NCBI RefSeq assembly: GCF_040784915.1
Contig: NZ_CP160797.1
Location: 1,974,137-2,038,136 of the forward strand
Length of the DNA: 64,000 nucleotides
Direction of reading: 5' to 3'
Origin: Bacillus vallismortis
GTDB taxonomy: Bacteria > Bacillota > Bacilli > Bacillales > Bacillaceae
In this document: in pieces, positions 11,766 through 19,601 of the stretch
Layout: every line of letters starts with the position of its first letter
How positions within the stretch are numbered: the first letter of the stretch is position 1
Program-made: the position numbers and the translations under genes
The notes under the pieces: model-generated
What the model was told of the DNA's origin: nothing
Database searches by the model: none
Seen by the model: only the letters and a program-made list of their open reading frames with translations

Positions 11766-13100
11766 ATGGCAAAGTACACTAGAGAAGATATCGTAAAATT
11801 AGTCAAAGAAGAAAACGTGAAGTATATCCGTCTTCAGTTTACTGACATTCTTGGAACAATCAAGAACGTTGAAATTCCTGTAAGCCAGCTTGAAAAAGCG
11901 CTTGATAATAAAGTCATGTTTGACGGTTCTTCTATTGAAGGATTCGTTCGCATCGAAGAGTCAGACATGTACCTGTATCCAGATCTGAATACATTTGTTA
12001 TCTTCCCATGGACAGCTGAAAAAGGTAAAGTAGCACGTTTCATCTGTGATATCTACAATCCGGATGGTACACCTTTCGAAGGTGACCCGCGAAACAATTT
12101 AAAACGGATTCTGAAAGAAATGGAAGACCTCGGCTTCAGTGATTTCAACCTCGGACCTGAGCCTGAATTCTTCTTATTCAAATTAGACGAAAAAGGCGAG
12201 CCGACGCTTGAACTAAACGACAAAGGCGGATATTTCGACTTGGCTCCAACTGACTTGGGAGAAAACTGCCGCCGTGATATCGTACTTGAGCTTGAAGAGA
12301 TGGGCTTTGAAATCGAAGCGTCTCACCATGAAGTTGCGCCTGGCCAGCACGAAATCGACTTTAAATATGCTGGTGCTGTCCGCTCTTGTGACGACATCCA
12401 AACGTTTAAACTAGTTGTCAAAACAATTGCCCGCAAACACGGTCTGCATGCGACATTTATGCCAAAACCGTTGTTCGGTGTGAACGGTTCCGGTATGCAC
12501 TGCAATCTATCACTCTTCAAAGATGGCGTTAACTCATTCTATGACGAAAACGCTGATCTTCAGTTAAGTGAAACAGCGAAACACTTCATTGCAGGTATCG
12601 TGAAGCACGCAACAAGCTTTACAGCAGTAACAAACCCGACTGTGAACTCTTACAAACGTCTTGTCCCTGGCTATGAAGCACCTTGCTACGTAGCATGGAG
12701 CGCGCAAAACAGAAGCCCGCTTATCCGTATCCCGGCTTCCCGCGGCATCAGCACACGTGTTGAAGTACGCAGCGTAGACCCAGCTGCTAACCCGTACCTT
12801 GCACTCAGCGTATTGCTTGCTGCAGGCTTAGACGGAATCAAAAACAAACTGGAAGCGCCAGCTCCAATCGACCGCAACATCTACGTGATGAACAAAGAAG
12901 AGCGCATGGAAAACGGAATCGTCGACCTTCCAGCAACACTTGCGGAAGCGCTAGAAGAATTCAAATCAAACGAAGTCATGGTCAAAGCGCTAGGCGAGCA
13001 CCTATTCGAACATTTCATCGAGTCAAAAGAAATCGAATGGGATATGTTCCGCACGCAAGTTCATCCTTGGGAACGCGAACAGTATATGTCTCAGTATTAA
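11766..13100 (+). CDS. glnA: Glutamine synthetase type I GlnA
   Basis: 444 residues with AAGAGGAGG upstream. It makes glutamine from glutamate, ammonia and ATP and also controls GlnR and TnrA. Signature [10 protein letters not shown] lies near residues 55-64, the ATP/metal motif [12 protein letters not shown] near 239-250, and [10 protein letters not shown] near 315-324. The gene is intact, but the prophage attL core lies inside its last 14 codons: the reading frame to [12 protein letters not shown] is complete because the repeat carries that sequence. A degraded second copy of the 3' end is at 50782-50834. Confidence 0.98.
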   Translation: MAKYTREDIVKLVKEENVKYIRLQFTDILGTIKNVEIPVSQLEKALDNKVMFDGSSIEGFVRIEESDMYLYPDLNTFVIFPWTAEKGKVARFICDIYNPDGTPFEGDPRNNLKRILKEMEDLGFSDFNLGPEPEFFLFKLDEKGEPTLELNDKGGYFDLAPTDLGENCRRDIVLELEEMGFEIEASHHEVAPGQHEIDFKYAGAVRSCDDIQTFKLVVKTIARKHGLHATFMPKPLFGVNGSGMHCNLSLFKDGVNSFYDENADLQLSETAKHFIAGIVKHATSFTAVTNPTVNSYKRLVPGYEAPCYVAWSAQNRSPLIRIPASRGISTRVEVRSVDPAANPYLALSVLLAAGLDGIKNKLEAPAPIDRNIYVMNKEERMENGIVDLPATLAEALEEFKSNEVMVKALGEHLFEHFIESKEIEWDMFRTQVHPWEREQYMSQY

Positions 13101-13103
13101 TCT
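13056..13103 (+). other. attL core in the 3' end of glnA
   Basis: These 48 bases are identical to 50790-50837. The similarity extends to 13048-13142 against 50782-50876 with only three mismatches (13055, 13104, 13124), and stops abruptly on both sides. It covers the last glnA codons, the stop and the terminator. The strand exchange must lie inside the 48-bp identity. Confidence 0.93.
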
Positions 13104-13106
13104 CTC

Positions 13107-13142
13107 AATCCCTTGGCACTATTAGTGTCAGGGGATTTTTTG
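13107..13142 (+). terminator. glnA terminator (left copy)
   Basis: AATCCCTTGGCAC and GTGTCAGGGGATT form the stem, followed by a T-tract. A near-identical copy stands at 50841-50876 beyond the prophage. Confidence 0.9.
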
Positions 13143-13181
13143 GTTATTTAACAATTTTAATAACTTAATATAAATCATACA

Positions 13182-13203
13182 CCACCCACAAAACACCCAC
13201 AAA
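13182..13203 (+). repeat. Left arm-type repeats for the integrase
   Basis: Two tandem 11-bp units, CCACCCACAAA and ACACCCACAAA, lie 79 bases inside attL, just after the integrase gene end. The same unit occurs three times near attR (50646-50679). Their place at both prophage ends suggests arm sites for the N-terminal domain of the integrase. Confidence 0.75.
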
Positions 13204-13218
13204 AAAAACAATAAAAAA

Positions 13219-14364
13219 TTACTCCATAATTGTGGAGATATAATCTTCGTACTTATTCATTGAATCCCTATCAATCTTTTTGCTGATGTGTGAGTAAACA
13301 TCTGATGTCACTTGAATACTTTTATGGCCCAGTCGTTCTTGTACATATTTCATTGATGCACCTGATTCAAGGAGCAAAACAGCATGTGTGTCACGAAGGG
13401 CATGAATAGGAAGTTTATCTAATCCAGCTTTATTTAGTATTCGGACAAAAGCATTGAACAAGGACGATTTAGGTAAATGTGAACCATCTTTGCGAGTGAA
13501 GACTAAGTTAAGGTCATGGTGATAGATCTCATTAAGTTGAAGTTTATCTTCGTTTTGTCGTTTTCTTAGTTCGTGAAGCTCATTAACCAATCTTTGATCA
13601 ATAGTAATAATACGCCTAGATGTATAAGTCTTAGGGTCACCAAATAGTTCATCTTTTGAAGCTGCTTTAAAATCTAGAGTTTTAGCAATTGAGATGTTTT
13701 TATTTTTTAAATCAATATCTGACCACTGTAAAGCAGCGGCCTCACCTTTACGCATGCCGGTATTTAAGAGCGTTTTAAAGAAGATATAGTACATATAACC
13801 ATATTCATAAGCTACACGTAAAAAAAGCGGTATGTCATCACTATTGATAAACTCCATATTATATTCTCGTTTTTTACTTGTTTTAATCTCTATGCCATAA
13901 CAAGGATTTTTTTCGAGCTTTCCTAATAATACTGCTTTCTCCATTGCATTTCTCATTGTTCCATGGATAATTTCGACCGTTCGTTTACTATATTTTTGTT
14001 CGCAAAGGTGGTTGATAAATTTTTGGTAGAGGATAGGTTTTATGTCTTTAATATCAATGTCTTTGAAGTACGGAATGATATGATTATTTATATTTCGTTT
14101 ATGTAATTCAAAAGTGTTTTTGCGCACTGACCCTAATTTATATTCTTTTAACCAGTCTTGCAGATAATTTTTAAGATAGTAGGGGTGATTATCTAATTCA
14201 AGATCATTAAAAATTCGTTTTTCTGTTTCAGCTGCAGCCAATTGAGCCTCTTTTTTTGTAGAAAAACCACGCTTGGACTTTTCTTTAAATTTTTGATTGA
14301 TAGGATCTTTGTAACGTATCCTGTATTCCCAAGTTCCGTTTGAATGCTTGCGAAAACTTGCCAT
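13219..14364 (-). CDS. Tyrosine recombinase (phage integrase)
   Basis: 381 residues; TTGGAGG precedes the ATG. Order of domains: AP2-like arm-binding region (about residues 5-50, GTWEYRIRYKDP), core-binding SAM-like domain (about 65-165), catalytic domain (about 180-375). Catalytic residues seen: Arg in LLNTGMRKGEAAALQW, His-x-x-Arg in IHALRDTHAVLLL, His in LGHKSIQVTSDVY and the Tyr nucleophile in that same DVYSHIS stretch. Transcribed towards attL, 77 bases from the end of the glnA terminator. Lacks any sign of truncation. Confidence 0.96.
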   Translation of the reverse strand: MASFRKHSNGTWEYRIRYKDPINQKFKEKSKRGFSTKKEAQLAAAETEKRIFNDLELDNHPYYLKNYLQDWLKEYKLGSVRKNTFELHKRNINNHIIPYFKDIDIKDIKPILYQKFINHLCEQKYSKRTVEIIHGTMRNAMEKAVLLGKLEKNPCYGIEIKTSKKREYNMEFINSDDIPLFLRVAYEYGYMYYIFFKTLLNTGMRKGEAAALQWSDIDLKNKNISIAKTLDFKAASKDELFGDPKTYTSRRIITIDQRLVNELHELRKRQNEDKLQLNEIYHHDLNLVFTRKDGSHLPKSSLFNAFVRILNKAGLDKLPIHALRDTHAVLLLESGASMKYVQERLGHKSIQVTSDVYSHISKKIDRDSMNKYEDYISTIME

Positions 14365-14412
14365 ATTTCAATACCTCCAATAGAATATACGTTCGATTTT
14401 CAGGTAAATTTT

Positions 14413-14883
14413 TTATACTTGAAAGGTTTCAAACATTTCGATTACGCCTAATGGTTGAAAGCAGATTGTTAATCCGTTTACCTCTTTATATAATCCATAC
14501 TCTTCAATATATCTTTTAAGGGCTTCTTCTAAAAATTTTTCAGTTACGTTTAAAAACTCAGCCAGCTCGTAACGATTTTTGACACCTGATTTATGTGCTT
14601 GAATGATTTTGTTTAGGGGTACTAATTTTCTGTAAGCCCAGTTTCTTGCTCTCAATTCTTGTTTCCTGTTTTGAACAGTTGTTTGGTCAAGAATATGTCC
14701 AGCCGTTGTATAATGGTGGCCTAATTCTTCAGCTAGAATGACTCTTTTTTCTGTATTAGATAACTTTTTGTTTATCCAAATGATACCATCTGCATATAAA
14801 CCTTTTATACCTCGACTAAGTTTTTGTTCGTATATTGATACGGCTGCTTTTTCTGATTCAATTAAAAGATTCTCATAACTCAT
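14413..14883 (-). CDS. ImmA/IrrE-family metallopeptidase
   Basis: 156 residues from the ATG preceded by CAGGAG, 7 bases after the repressor stop; an upstream start at 14925 would overlap the repressor and has no ribosome site. Relatives (ImmA of ICEBs1) cleave the phage or element repressor after DNA damage. The zinc motif appears as AEELGHHYTTAGH (about residues 56-68): the first His of HExxH is replaced by Glu, with a further His nearby. That form also occurs in other Bacillus prophages as far as I recall. Operon with the repressor and integrase. Confidence 0.85.
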   Translation of the reverse strand: MSYENLLIESEKAAVSIYEQKLSRGIKGLYADGIIWINKKLSNTEKRVILAEELGHHYTTAGHILDQTTVQNRKQELRARNWAYRKLVPLNKIIQAHKSGVKNRYELAEFLNVTEKFLEEALKRYIEEYGLYKEVNGLTICFQPLGVIEMFETFQV

Positions 14884-14890
14884 TTGCAGA

Positions 14891-15256
14891 CTACTCCTGA
14901 TTGTTTTTTCTTTTTGATTTAACAAATTCTTTAAAACGACGAATTTCTTCTAATTCCTCTTCTGTCCAGCCTTCTTCGTCATGATGTGCTGCGATTGTTT
15001 CTATATTTCCTTGTTTTTTTAATGGTTTAACTTCCATTTCAGATATACCAACTAAATAATCAGATGAGACATTAAAATAATCTGCAAGAATGCGGACCAC
15101 TTCCATCTTTGGATCGGATTGTCCGTTCTCATACCTAGAAATCATACTTTTACTGATATTTGTTTCATATTTCTTATTCAACTCTATGACCAGCTCATTT
15201 ATACTCTGTTTGTTCTTGTCCCGTAACGATTTCAACCTTTCACCAAATACGTTCAT
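14891..15256 (-). CDS. Xre/CI-type phage repressor
   Basis: 121 residues, AGGAGA upstream. Helix-turn-helix at about residues 7-60 (LKSLRDKNKQSINELV ... SKSMISRYENGQSDP), then DYFNVSSDYLVG typical of Xre regulators, then a charged C-terminal tail. Divergent from the Cro-like gene across a region with three GTTCCT..AGGAAC-type sites. Likely keeps the prophage silent and is inactivated through the ImmA-like protease next to it. Confidence 0.88.
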   Translation of the reverse strand: MNVFGERLKSLRDKNKQSINELVIELNKKYETNISKSMISRYENGQSDPKMEVVRILADYFNVSSDYLVGISEMEVKPLKKQGNIETIAAHHDEEGWTEEELEEIRRFKEFVKSKRKNNQE

Positions 15257-15277
15257 TCTTTTATCTTCTCCTATTCG

Positions 15278-15417
15278 ATATTCCTCGTATGGGAATATTT
15301 TATATTATATGTTCCTTAAATGCAACAAATAATCCAAAAATGATTCCTAAAAAGGAACTTTTTTTGTTGACACAGGAAATAAAGTGTTTTATATTTGAGT
15401 TGTTCCTAAAAAGGAAC
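15278..15417. promoter_or_regulatory. Immunity region: operators and divergent promoters
   Basis: Rightward promoter TTGACA (15367) - 17 bp - TATATT (15390) is framed by two operators, ATTCCTAAAAAGGAAC (15343-15358) and GTTCCTAAAAAGGAAC (15402-15417). A weaker relative GTTCCTTAAATGCAAC is at 15311-15326, next to a leftward -10 TATAAT (complement of 15304-15309) for the repressor. A different palindrome, ATATTCC-N7-GGAATAT, lies at 15278-15298 before the repressor start. The layout is that of a lambdoid-like CI/Cro switch. Confidence 0.82.
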
Positions 15418-15432
15418 GAAGGGGGTGAGAAG

Positions 15433-15678
15433 TTGGAAACAAGAAATAGACATCCATACAATAAAATCAAAGCTTACTTTGTAGAGAATGAAATAAAACA
15501 CAAAGATGTGGCTGTTCTTTTAGAGGTAAAGCCAAATACTATTAGTAAAAAGCTAAATGGATTTGGTGGAGATTTTTCTTTGGAGGAAGCAAAAAAAATG
15601 CATTTTCATTTTGGCGTACCAATCGCCTATTTTTTTGAACCTGTTGTTCCTAAAAAGGAACGAGCGCTTATATCATAA
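15433..15678 (+). CDS. Cro-like helix-turn-helix regulator
   Basis: 81 residues from TTG with GGGGGTGAG upstream; the frame is open much further left but through the operators. HTH: HKDVAVLLEVKPNTISKKLNG (about residues 20-40 of the protein, helix 3 NTISKKL). It follows the rightward promoter, so it is the first early gene, and the third operator copy lies in its own 3' end. The role as Cro is inferred from position. Confidence 0.75.
   Translation: METRNRHPYNKIKAYFVENEIKHKDVAVLLEVKPNTISKKLNGFGGDFSLEEAKKMHFHFGVPIAYFFEPVVPKKERALIS
15646..15661 (+). promoter_or_regulatory. Third operator copy inside the Cro-like gene
   Basis: GTTCCTAAAAAGGAAC is an exact copy of the site at 15402-15417, 244 bp away. 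It is translated as part of VVPKKER. It could support looping between repressors. Confidence 0.75.
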
Positions 15679-15692
15679 GGAGGTGGTTAGTT

Positions 15693-15962
15693 TTGTTCTC
15701 TGTTCAAGTAAATGAGGAAGAAATAAAGCAGCTTTGTATTCAAAAAATCGAAGAAGCGTTGAATGAGGTTAGAGACTCATACACTTTTTGGGATATGAAA
15801 GAGTTGAGCAGGCAAACAAATATGAGCCTGAATTTCATCAAAGAAACCTTTTTTTATGATGAAAGATTCCCGAAATTTCGCGTAGGTAAGAAATGGCTGT
15901 TTCCTGAAAAGCAATGCAAAGAGTTCTTACTCAAATGGCTCTCAGAGCAACCAAGAAATTAG
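15693..15962 (+). CDS. DUF771-type small DNA-binding protein
   Basis: 89 residues from TTG with AAGGAGGTGG upstream. It looks like a phage DUF771 protein: an acidic helical N-terminus, then a MerR/excisionase-like motif (WDMKELSRQTNMSLNFIKE, about residues 30-48) and FRVGKKWLFPEK (about 64-75), the form of a winged-helix wing. Excisionase or early regulator is possible. Confidence 0.65.
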   Translation: MFSVQVNEEEIKQLCIQKIEEALNEVRDSYTFWDMKELSRQTNMSLNFIKETFFYDERFPKFRVGKKWLFPEKQCKEFLLKWLSEQPRN

Positions 15963-15984
15963 AACAGAAGGGAGTAGAGGAATT

Positions 15985-16065
15985 ATGAGAATCAAGCCGC
16001 GCGAATGGCTCGCACTCAGCGAAGAAGATCGTTTTAGAAAAATTCATCAAGCTTCATGTAAATAA
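15985..16065 (+). CDS. 26-residue phage peptide
   Basis: ATG with GGAGTAGAGG upstream encodes MRIKPREWLALSEEDRFRKI and a short tail. It is charged and amphipathic with a WLAL core. No family is recognised; the good ribosome site and dense packing between early genes support it. Confidence 0.5.
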   Translation: MRIKPREWLALSEEDRFRKIHQASCK

Positions 16066-16089
16066 AAAAGCCGCCTTTGCCGAGGCGAC
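16064..16089 (-). terminator. Hairpin with T-tract on the minus strand
   Basis: GCCGCCT and AGGCGAC form the stem. Six A precede it on the plus strand, so it terminates leftward transcription, for example from the Cys-rich gene at 16335-16559. Confidence 0.55.
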
Positions 16090-16158
16090 CCATTGTAAAA
16101 CAAATAACGCCGCAATTATAACATGCGGATAAAAAATATCAAATTGGAGGTTTTTTAA

Positions 16159-16320
16159 ATGGAAGTTGAAAAAGAAGCTGCTCTCAATAATTTAGTAACA
16201 CTAATTTGCAAAGAAAGTGAAAAACACGGTTTCACCTTAAGAGAGTTAGAGCGTATCCCGCCAATTATTAAGAAATTTTATTTTGATAACGCTGTTCCTT
16301 TTAAGTATGGGAGGGACTAA
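16159..16320 (+). CDS. Small early phage protein, 53 aa
   Basis: TTGGAGG lies upstream of the ATG. The protein (MEVEKEAALNNLVTLICK...) is helical and ends with AVPFKYGRD. No family recognised. Right after its stop, GAGGGAC-TAATT-GTCCCTC makes a strong hairpin without T-tract (16311-16329), between this gene and the convergent Cys-rich gene. Confidence 0.6.
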   Translation: MEVEKEAALNNLVTLICKESEKHGFTLRELERIPPIIKKFYFDNAVPFKYGRD

Positions 16321-16334
16321 TTGTCCCTCGGGAG

Positions 16335-16559
16335 TTATCCAGTATGACATTCATTACAACAGTAATAACAACCATCAAAGTTGTATTTGCCAGTTTCGCG
16401 TTTCACTCGGTTAATGGCAGACCGACAGTCAGACTCGTATCCAATCATTTCACGATTTTGAACGTCAGGAAGATAAGAGCAATCTTCTGTATGTACTTCA
16501 TGGTTGCCATTAACATCAACGTTTTTATTGTAATAGTAGAATTTATTCAAAATTCTCAC
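16335..16559 (-). CDS. Small Cys-rich phage protein, 74 aa
   Basis: GTG start with AAAAGGGGG upstream. Cysteines at TEDCSYLP (about residue 26), ESDCRSA (about 45) and the C-terminal YYCCNECHTG suggest a zinc or disulfide-bound fold. It is in an otherwise rightward early region, so it probably has its own promoter and may be expressed in the lysogen. Function not known. Confidence 0.65.
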   Translation of the reverse strand: MRILNKFYYYNKNVDVNGNHEVHTEDCSYLPDVQNREMIGYESDCRSAINRVKRETGKYNFDGCYYCCNECHTG

Positions 16560-16684
16560 CCCCTTTTAAAACTATTTTACCAGAAAGGTAAAAATTTGAA
16601 AGAGAATTAGGGGGGGTTTACCTTTTAAATATACATTTATCGTTAAAAATTAAGCTGTGAAAATCAATTAAGGAGGTAAGAGAG

Positions 16685-16924
16685 ATGGATAAAAGCTTTG
16701 TTTCTCAAAAAGAAAAGGAATCGCTTAGTGTTACTAAACAAGAGGCTAAAAAGATAATAAATGCTTTGATTTTTCAAAATCAAGGAAAGACAATTTTTGA
16801 ATTAAGAAAGGCAACTTTAGACTTTTTAAAAAGTAATGTAGCTCATGAAAACGTAATTTATGAAGTCAAGAAGGGAATTGACGAATTTATCTACAGTATA
16901 AACATACCTGCCCAGAACAACTGA
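16685..16924 (+). CDS. Hypothetical early phage protein, 79 aa
   Basis: TAAGGAGGTAAGAGAG precedes the ATG. The protein is lysine-rich and helical (LSVTKQEAKKIINALIF) with no motif I recognise. It is convergent with the 140-residue gene to the right, the two stops being 17 bases apart. Confidence 0.6.
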   Translation: MDKSFVSQKEKESLSVTKQEAKKIINALIFQNQGKTIFELRKATLDFLKSNVAHENVIYEVKKGIDEFIYSINIPAQNN

Positions 16925-16940
16925 ACAGGTAGTAAAGCAA

Positions 16941-17363
16941 TTATTCTTCATCAGATAAAGCTTGGTTAACCCAATAATCAATATCTTTAATATTTAATAA
17001 TTCAGCCGCAGGTTTAAAGGATTCTGCAAATTTTCTAAATTCAATATCTGACCACTGATGACTGTGATCGGTACGAGCATTAGATAGAAACTCATCGTTG
17101 TAAACAAAAAAATGCTGTAAGAGTGTTTCGATTTCACTTCTTTCGCCAAACAACTCAATGTTGTCTAAATAGAATGTTTCGGCATTTACATGATAATTAT
17201 GAGCTTCGCTTAGATATGCTAATGCAACGCTTAAATCAAGAGTAGAGTTATCAGATAATACCGTTTTGAAAAGCGTTTTATGACTGTGCATCGCTGAAAT
17301 AAAACCACTAAAAATTAATTTTTTCAGATGTTGTTTTTTGAAATCTAAATCTGAATTTTTCAC
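16941..17363 (-). CDS. Hypothetical phage protein, 140 aa
   Basis: GTG start with TAGGAGGTGAT upstream; the GTG three codons earlier is part of that ribosome site. Two helical halves with many His residues (SAMHSHKTLFK, DHSHQWSDIE) and an acidic end. It reads leftward in a rightward module, so it is a candidate lysogenically expressed gene. No family recognised. Confidence 0.6.
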   Translation of the reverse strand: MKNSDLDFKKQHLKKLIFSGFISAMHSHKTLFKTVLSDNSTLDLSVALAYLSEAHNYHVNAETFYLDNIELFGERSEIETLLQHFFVYNDEFLSNARTDHSHQWSDIEFRKFAESFKPAAELLNIKDIDYWVNQALSDEE

Positions 17364-17423
17364 TAATATCACCTCCTATATTTGATAGGAACATTATACC
17401 AGTGAAATGGAAGGAGAAAAACT

Positions 17424-17699
17424 ATGAATCTTAATAACTTCCTTAAACAGGATAGAGAATTAGCCAAACGGAAATTGGGTTCTGCTCAGTTCTTGCTACA
17501 GGAACTTTTACCGGACGAAATCAAGGATAACAATTTCGATGAATGTATTGATCTTTGCCTGTCAGCTGCTGAAATGTTCAAGGATATCAAACGGATGCAT
17601 CATCCTGAACAAGTCGTCCAGCTGAATGAAATTGCAATTCAGTTTTTAAGTAAAGGTCTTGATGTCTCAATCGTAAAGAGGCCTGTATATGAATATTGA
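17424..17699 (+). CDS. Hypothetical early phage protein, 91 aa
   Basis: GAAGGAG lies 8 bases before the ATG. Helical and acidic (FDECIDLCLSAAEMFKDI, about residues 34-51). The start is 60 bases from the divergent 140-aa gene, so the two share a short promoter region. Overlaps the next small gene by 11 bases. Confidence 0.65.
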   Translation: MNLNNFLKQDRELAKRKLGSAQFLLQELLPDEIKDNNFDECIDLCLSAAEMFKDIKRMHHPEQVVQLNEIAIQFLSKGLDVSIVKRPVYEY

Positions 17700-17799
17700 G
17701 CATCCGATCATAACCGAAATTAACCGTTACGGCTATCCAAAAGAGTATCTGCAGTATGACCGGGATCGGGAAGAGGATGCAGATGAAGAAGAGCAATAA
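17689..17799 (+). CDS. 36-residue acidic phage peptide
   Basis: ATG inside the end of the preceding gene, giving MNIEHPIITEINRYGYPKEY and an acidic tail (DREEDADEEEQ). Coupled translation is likely. A hairpin with an A-tract on its left (about 17797-17828) follows. No function assigned. Confidence 0.6.
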   Translation: MNIEHPIITEINRYGYPKEYLQYDRDREEDADEEEQ

Positions 17800-17894
17800 A
17801 AAAAGCCCACACGGCAATGTGGACTTATAAAAACAAAAGTAATTCCATTTTAAATGGATCTCTCAACAAAATCAAATAAAGGAAGGTGTCTCAT

Positions 17895-18449
17895 ATGAAT
17901 CCATTACAGGACTTTGAACTAAATGAAATTAATAACGGCGAACTGCCGGGAGACCGTCCACAGTTTGAAATTACTGATATGAACAGCCTGAATTGGGCTT
18001 TCCGGAAAATTGCTGCTCTTAAGTCGCAGGAAAAGGAAATCAAAGCACTGGCAGCCACAGAAAGGCAACGTATTGAAGAATGGGAAAGGCAGGAGCTTAA
18101 GCCTTTAGCTGACAGTCTTTCATTCTTTGAAAACCTGGTGAATGTCTATCATACAAAGCAGTTGCAGGAAGATCCGAAGGCAAAAACACTTTCCACACCT
18201 TATGGGAAATCTAAAAGCCGGACAACAAAAGCAGCGCCTAAAGAAGTGGACAAGGAAAAACTTCTGCAGCATGTGAAGGATGCTGGTATGGAAGAGTTTA
18301 TAAAAGAGTCTGTGGCATGGGGGGATCTTAAAAAGACACTCACTGTCACTGAGCTTGAAGGTAAACCAATCGTAATTGATTCAAATGGACAAGCTGTCCC
18401 GGGTGTGGAAGTGCAACCGGAAACAGTCAGCTTCAAAGTGGAGGTGTAA
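17895..18449 (+). CDS. Host-nuclease inhibitor Gam-like protein
   Basis: 184 residues from the ATG with AAAGGAAGG upstream (the GTG at 17886 overlaps that site). Long helix about residues 30-85 (ALKSQEKEIKALAATERQRI), basic linker (GKSKSRTTKAAPKEV), then a compact C-terminal part with KESVAWGDLKKTLTV. This fits Mu Gam-like proteins that cover DNA ends and block host exonucleases. It precedes the Sak4-like ATPase by 3 bases, forming a recombination cassette. Confidence 0.65.
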   Translation: MNPLQDFELNEINNGELPGDRPQFEITDMNSLNWAFRKIAALKSQEKEIKALAATERQRIEEWERQELKPLADSLSFFENLVNVYHTKQLQEDPKAKTLSTPYGKSKSRTTKAAPKEVDKEKLLQHVKDAGMEEFIKESVAWGDLKKTLTVTELEGKPIVIDSNGQAVPGVEVQPETVSFKVEV

Positions 18450-18452
18450 GGG

Positions 18453-19391
18453 ATGTTTCAAGTAACAGACGCGCAGCGTCAAAAGGAAAAAGCAATTGTG
18501 GGATTTATCGGGCCGAGTGGATCCGGAAAGACTGCAGGCGCCCTGCTGGTAGCTTACGGAATGATGCATGAAGCATACCCAGAAGCAAGCGACGAGGAAA
18601 TCTGGTCAAAGATCGGTGTCGTTGATACGGAGCACCGACGCGCAAAACTGTACGCTAATTTACAGTTTGATGATATTCGCATCGGTAGCTTTAAGCATAT
18701 TGATTTTACACCGCCATATACCACTGAGCGTTATCAAATGGCAGTCGAAGCAATTAAGAACGCCGGTGCCGAAGTTGTCGTAATTGATTCACTCTCACAC
18801 AACTGGCAGGGTGAAGGCGGAATTGTTGAAACACATGGCAGCATGTCCGGCAATTCGTTTCAAAACTGGGGCAAGCTTGCGCCGGAAACAACCAAACTCA
18901 TTAAGACGTTAACACAAAATGATGTTCACATCTTGGCGACATTGAGAACAAAGACAGAGTATGTCGTTGAGTCAGATAGTAACGGCAAAATGGCCCCAAG
19001 AAAAGTTGGTACTAAGCCGGTTCAAAAAGATGAAATGGAATACGAGTTTATGCTTAATTTTACAATTGGTATTGATCATATGGCTGAGACATCCAAAGAT
19101 AATACGCGAATGTTTGAAGGCTCTTCAATCAAGCTAAACCCAGAAGTCGGCCGCAAACTTTATCAGTGGCTTGAGCTTGGCATTGACGTAAAGGCGGAGG
19201 AAGAAACAGAACGCATCGGCTTGATTACTCACATCAAAATGATGATTGAAGGCAACGAAAAGGCTGCGCAAATGATTGAGGAGTTCCAGATCAAAGCGAA
19301 TCAGAAGCTTGAACAATGGAATATCAAACTTGCTAATGCTGCTATTGATAGATTAAACAGCGTACTTGGAGGTGAGCCAAGTGAAAAATGA
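18453..19391 (+). CDS. RecA-like single-strand annealing ATPase (Sak4-like)
   Basis: 312 residues. Walker A GFIGPSGSGKTAGALL at residues 17-32, Walker B-like EVVVIDSLSHNWQG near 105-118 and ATLRTKTEYVVES near 163-175. These are features of phage nucleotide-binding AAA_24/Sak4 proteins that promote annealing with a partner SSB. The Gam-like gene is in front and the SSB-like DUF669 gene behind. Confidence 0.8.
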   Translation: MFQVTDAQRQKEKAIVGFIGPSGSGKTAGALLVAYGMMHEAYPEASDEEIWSKIGVVDTEHRRAKLYANLQFDDIRIGSFKHIDFTPPYTTERYQMAVEAIKNAGAEVVVIDSLSHNWQGEGGIVETHGSMSGNSFQNWGKLAPETTKLIKTLTQNDVHILATLRTKTEYVVESDSNGKMAPRKVGTKPVQKDEMEYEFMLNFTIGIDHMAETSKDNTRMFEGSSIKLNPEVGRKLYQWLELGIDVKAEEETERIGLITHIKMMIEGNEKAAQMIEEFQIKANQKLEQWNIKLANAAIDRLNSVLGGEPSEK

Positions 19392-19578
19392 TTCAAAACT
19401 CGAAGAGATTCGGGGGCATGCGACCATATCTGATGTGCCCTGGTTAATTTCAGAGATTGATAGATTGAATAGTGGCATAGACAGTGTAATTTATGATTTG
19501 CGAAATGAAGACATCACCGATCCGCATGTAGTGGATTCAATTACTCAAAATCTTGTAGCTGTACTAAACGGCAAATAA
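19381..19578 (+). CDS. Hypothetical phage protein, 65 aa
   Basis: GTG with TTGGAGGTGAG upstream, overlapping the end of the ATPase gene by 11 bases. Acidic helical protein (DVPWLISEIDRLNSGIDS). It sits inside the recombination cassette. No family recognised. Confidence 0.6.
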   Translation: MKNDSKLEEIRGHATISDVPWLISEIDRLNSGIDSVIYDLRNEDITDPHVVDSITQNLVAVLNGK

Positions 19579-19601
19579 AACAAAAATTGGAGGAATTAAA
19601 T

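Noticed and set aside
16070..17828. Hairpins at 16070-16089 and 17803-17826 as plus-strand terminators
   Set aside because: Their A-tract lies on the left and no T-tract follows on the plus strand, so they cannot stop rightward transcription in the usual way.
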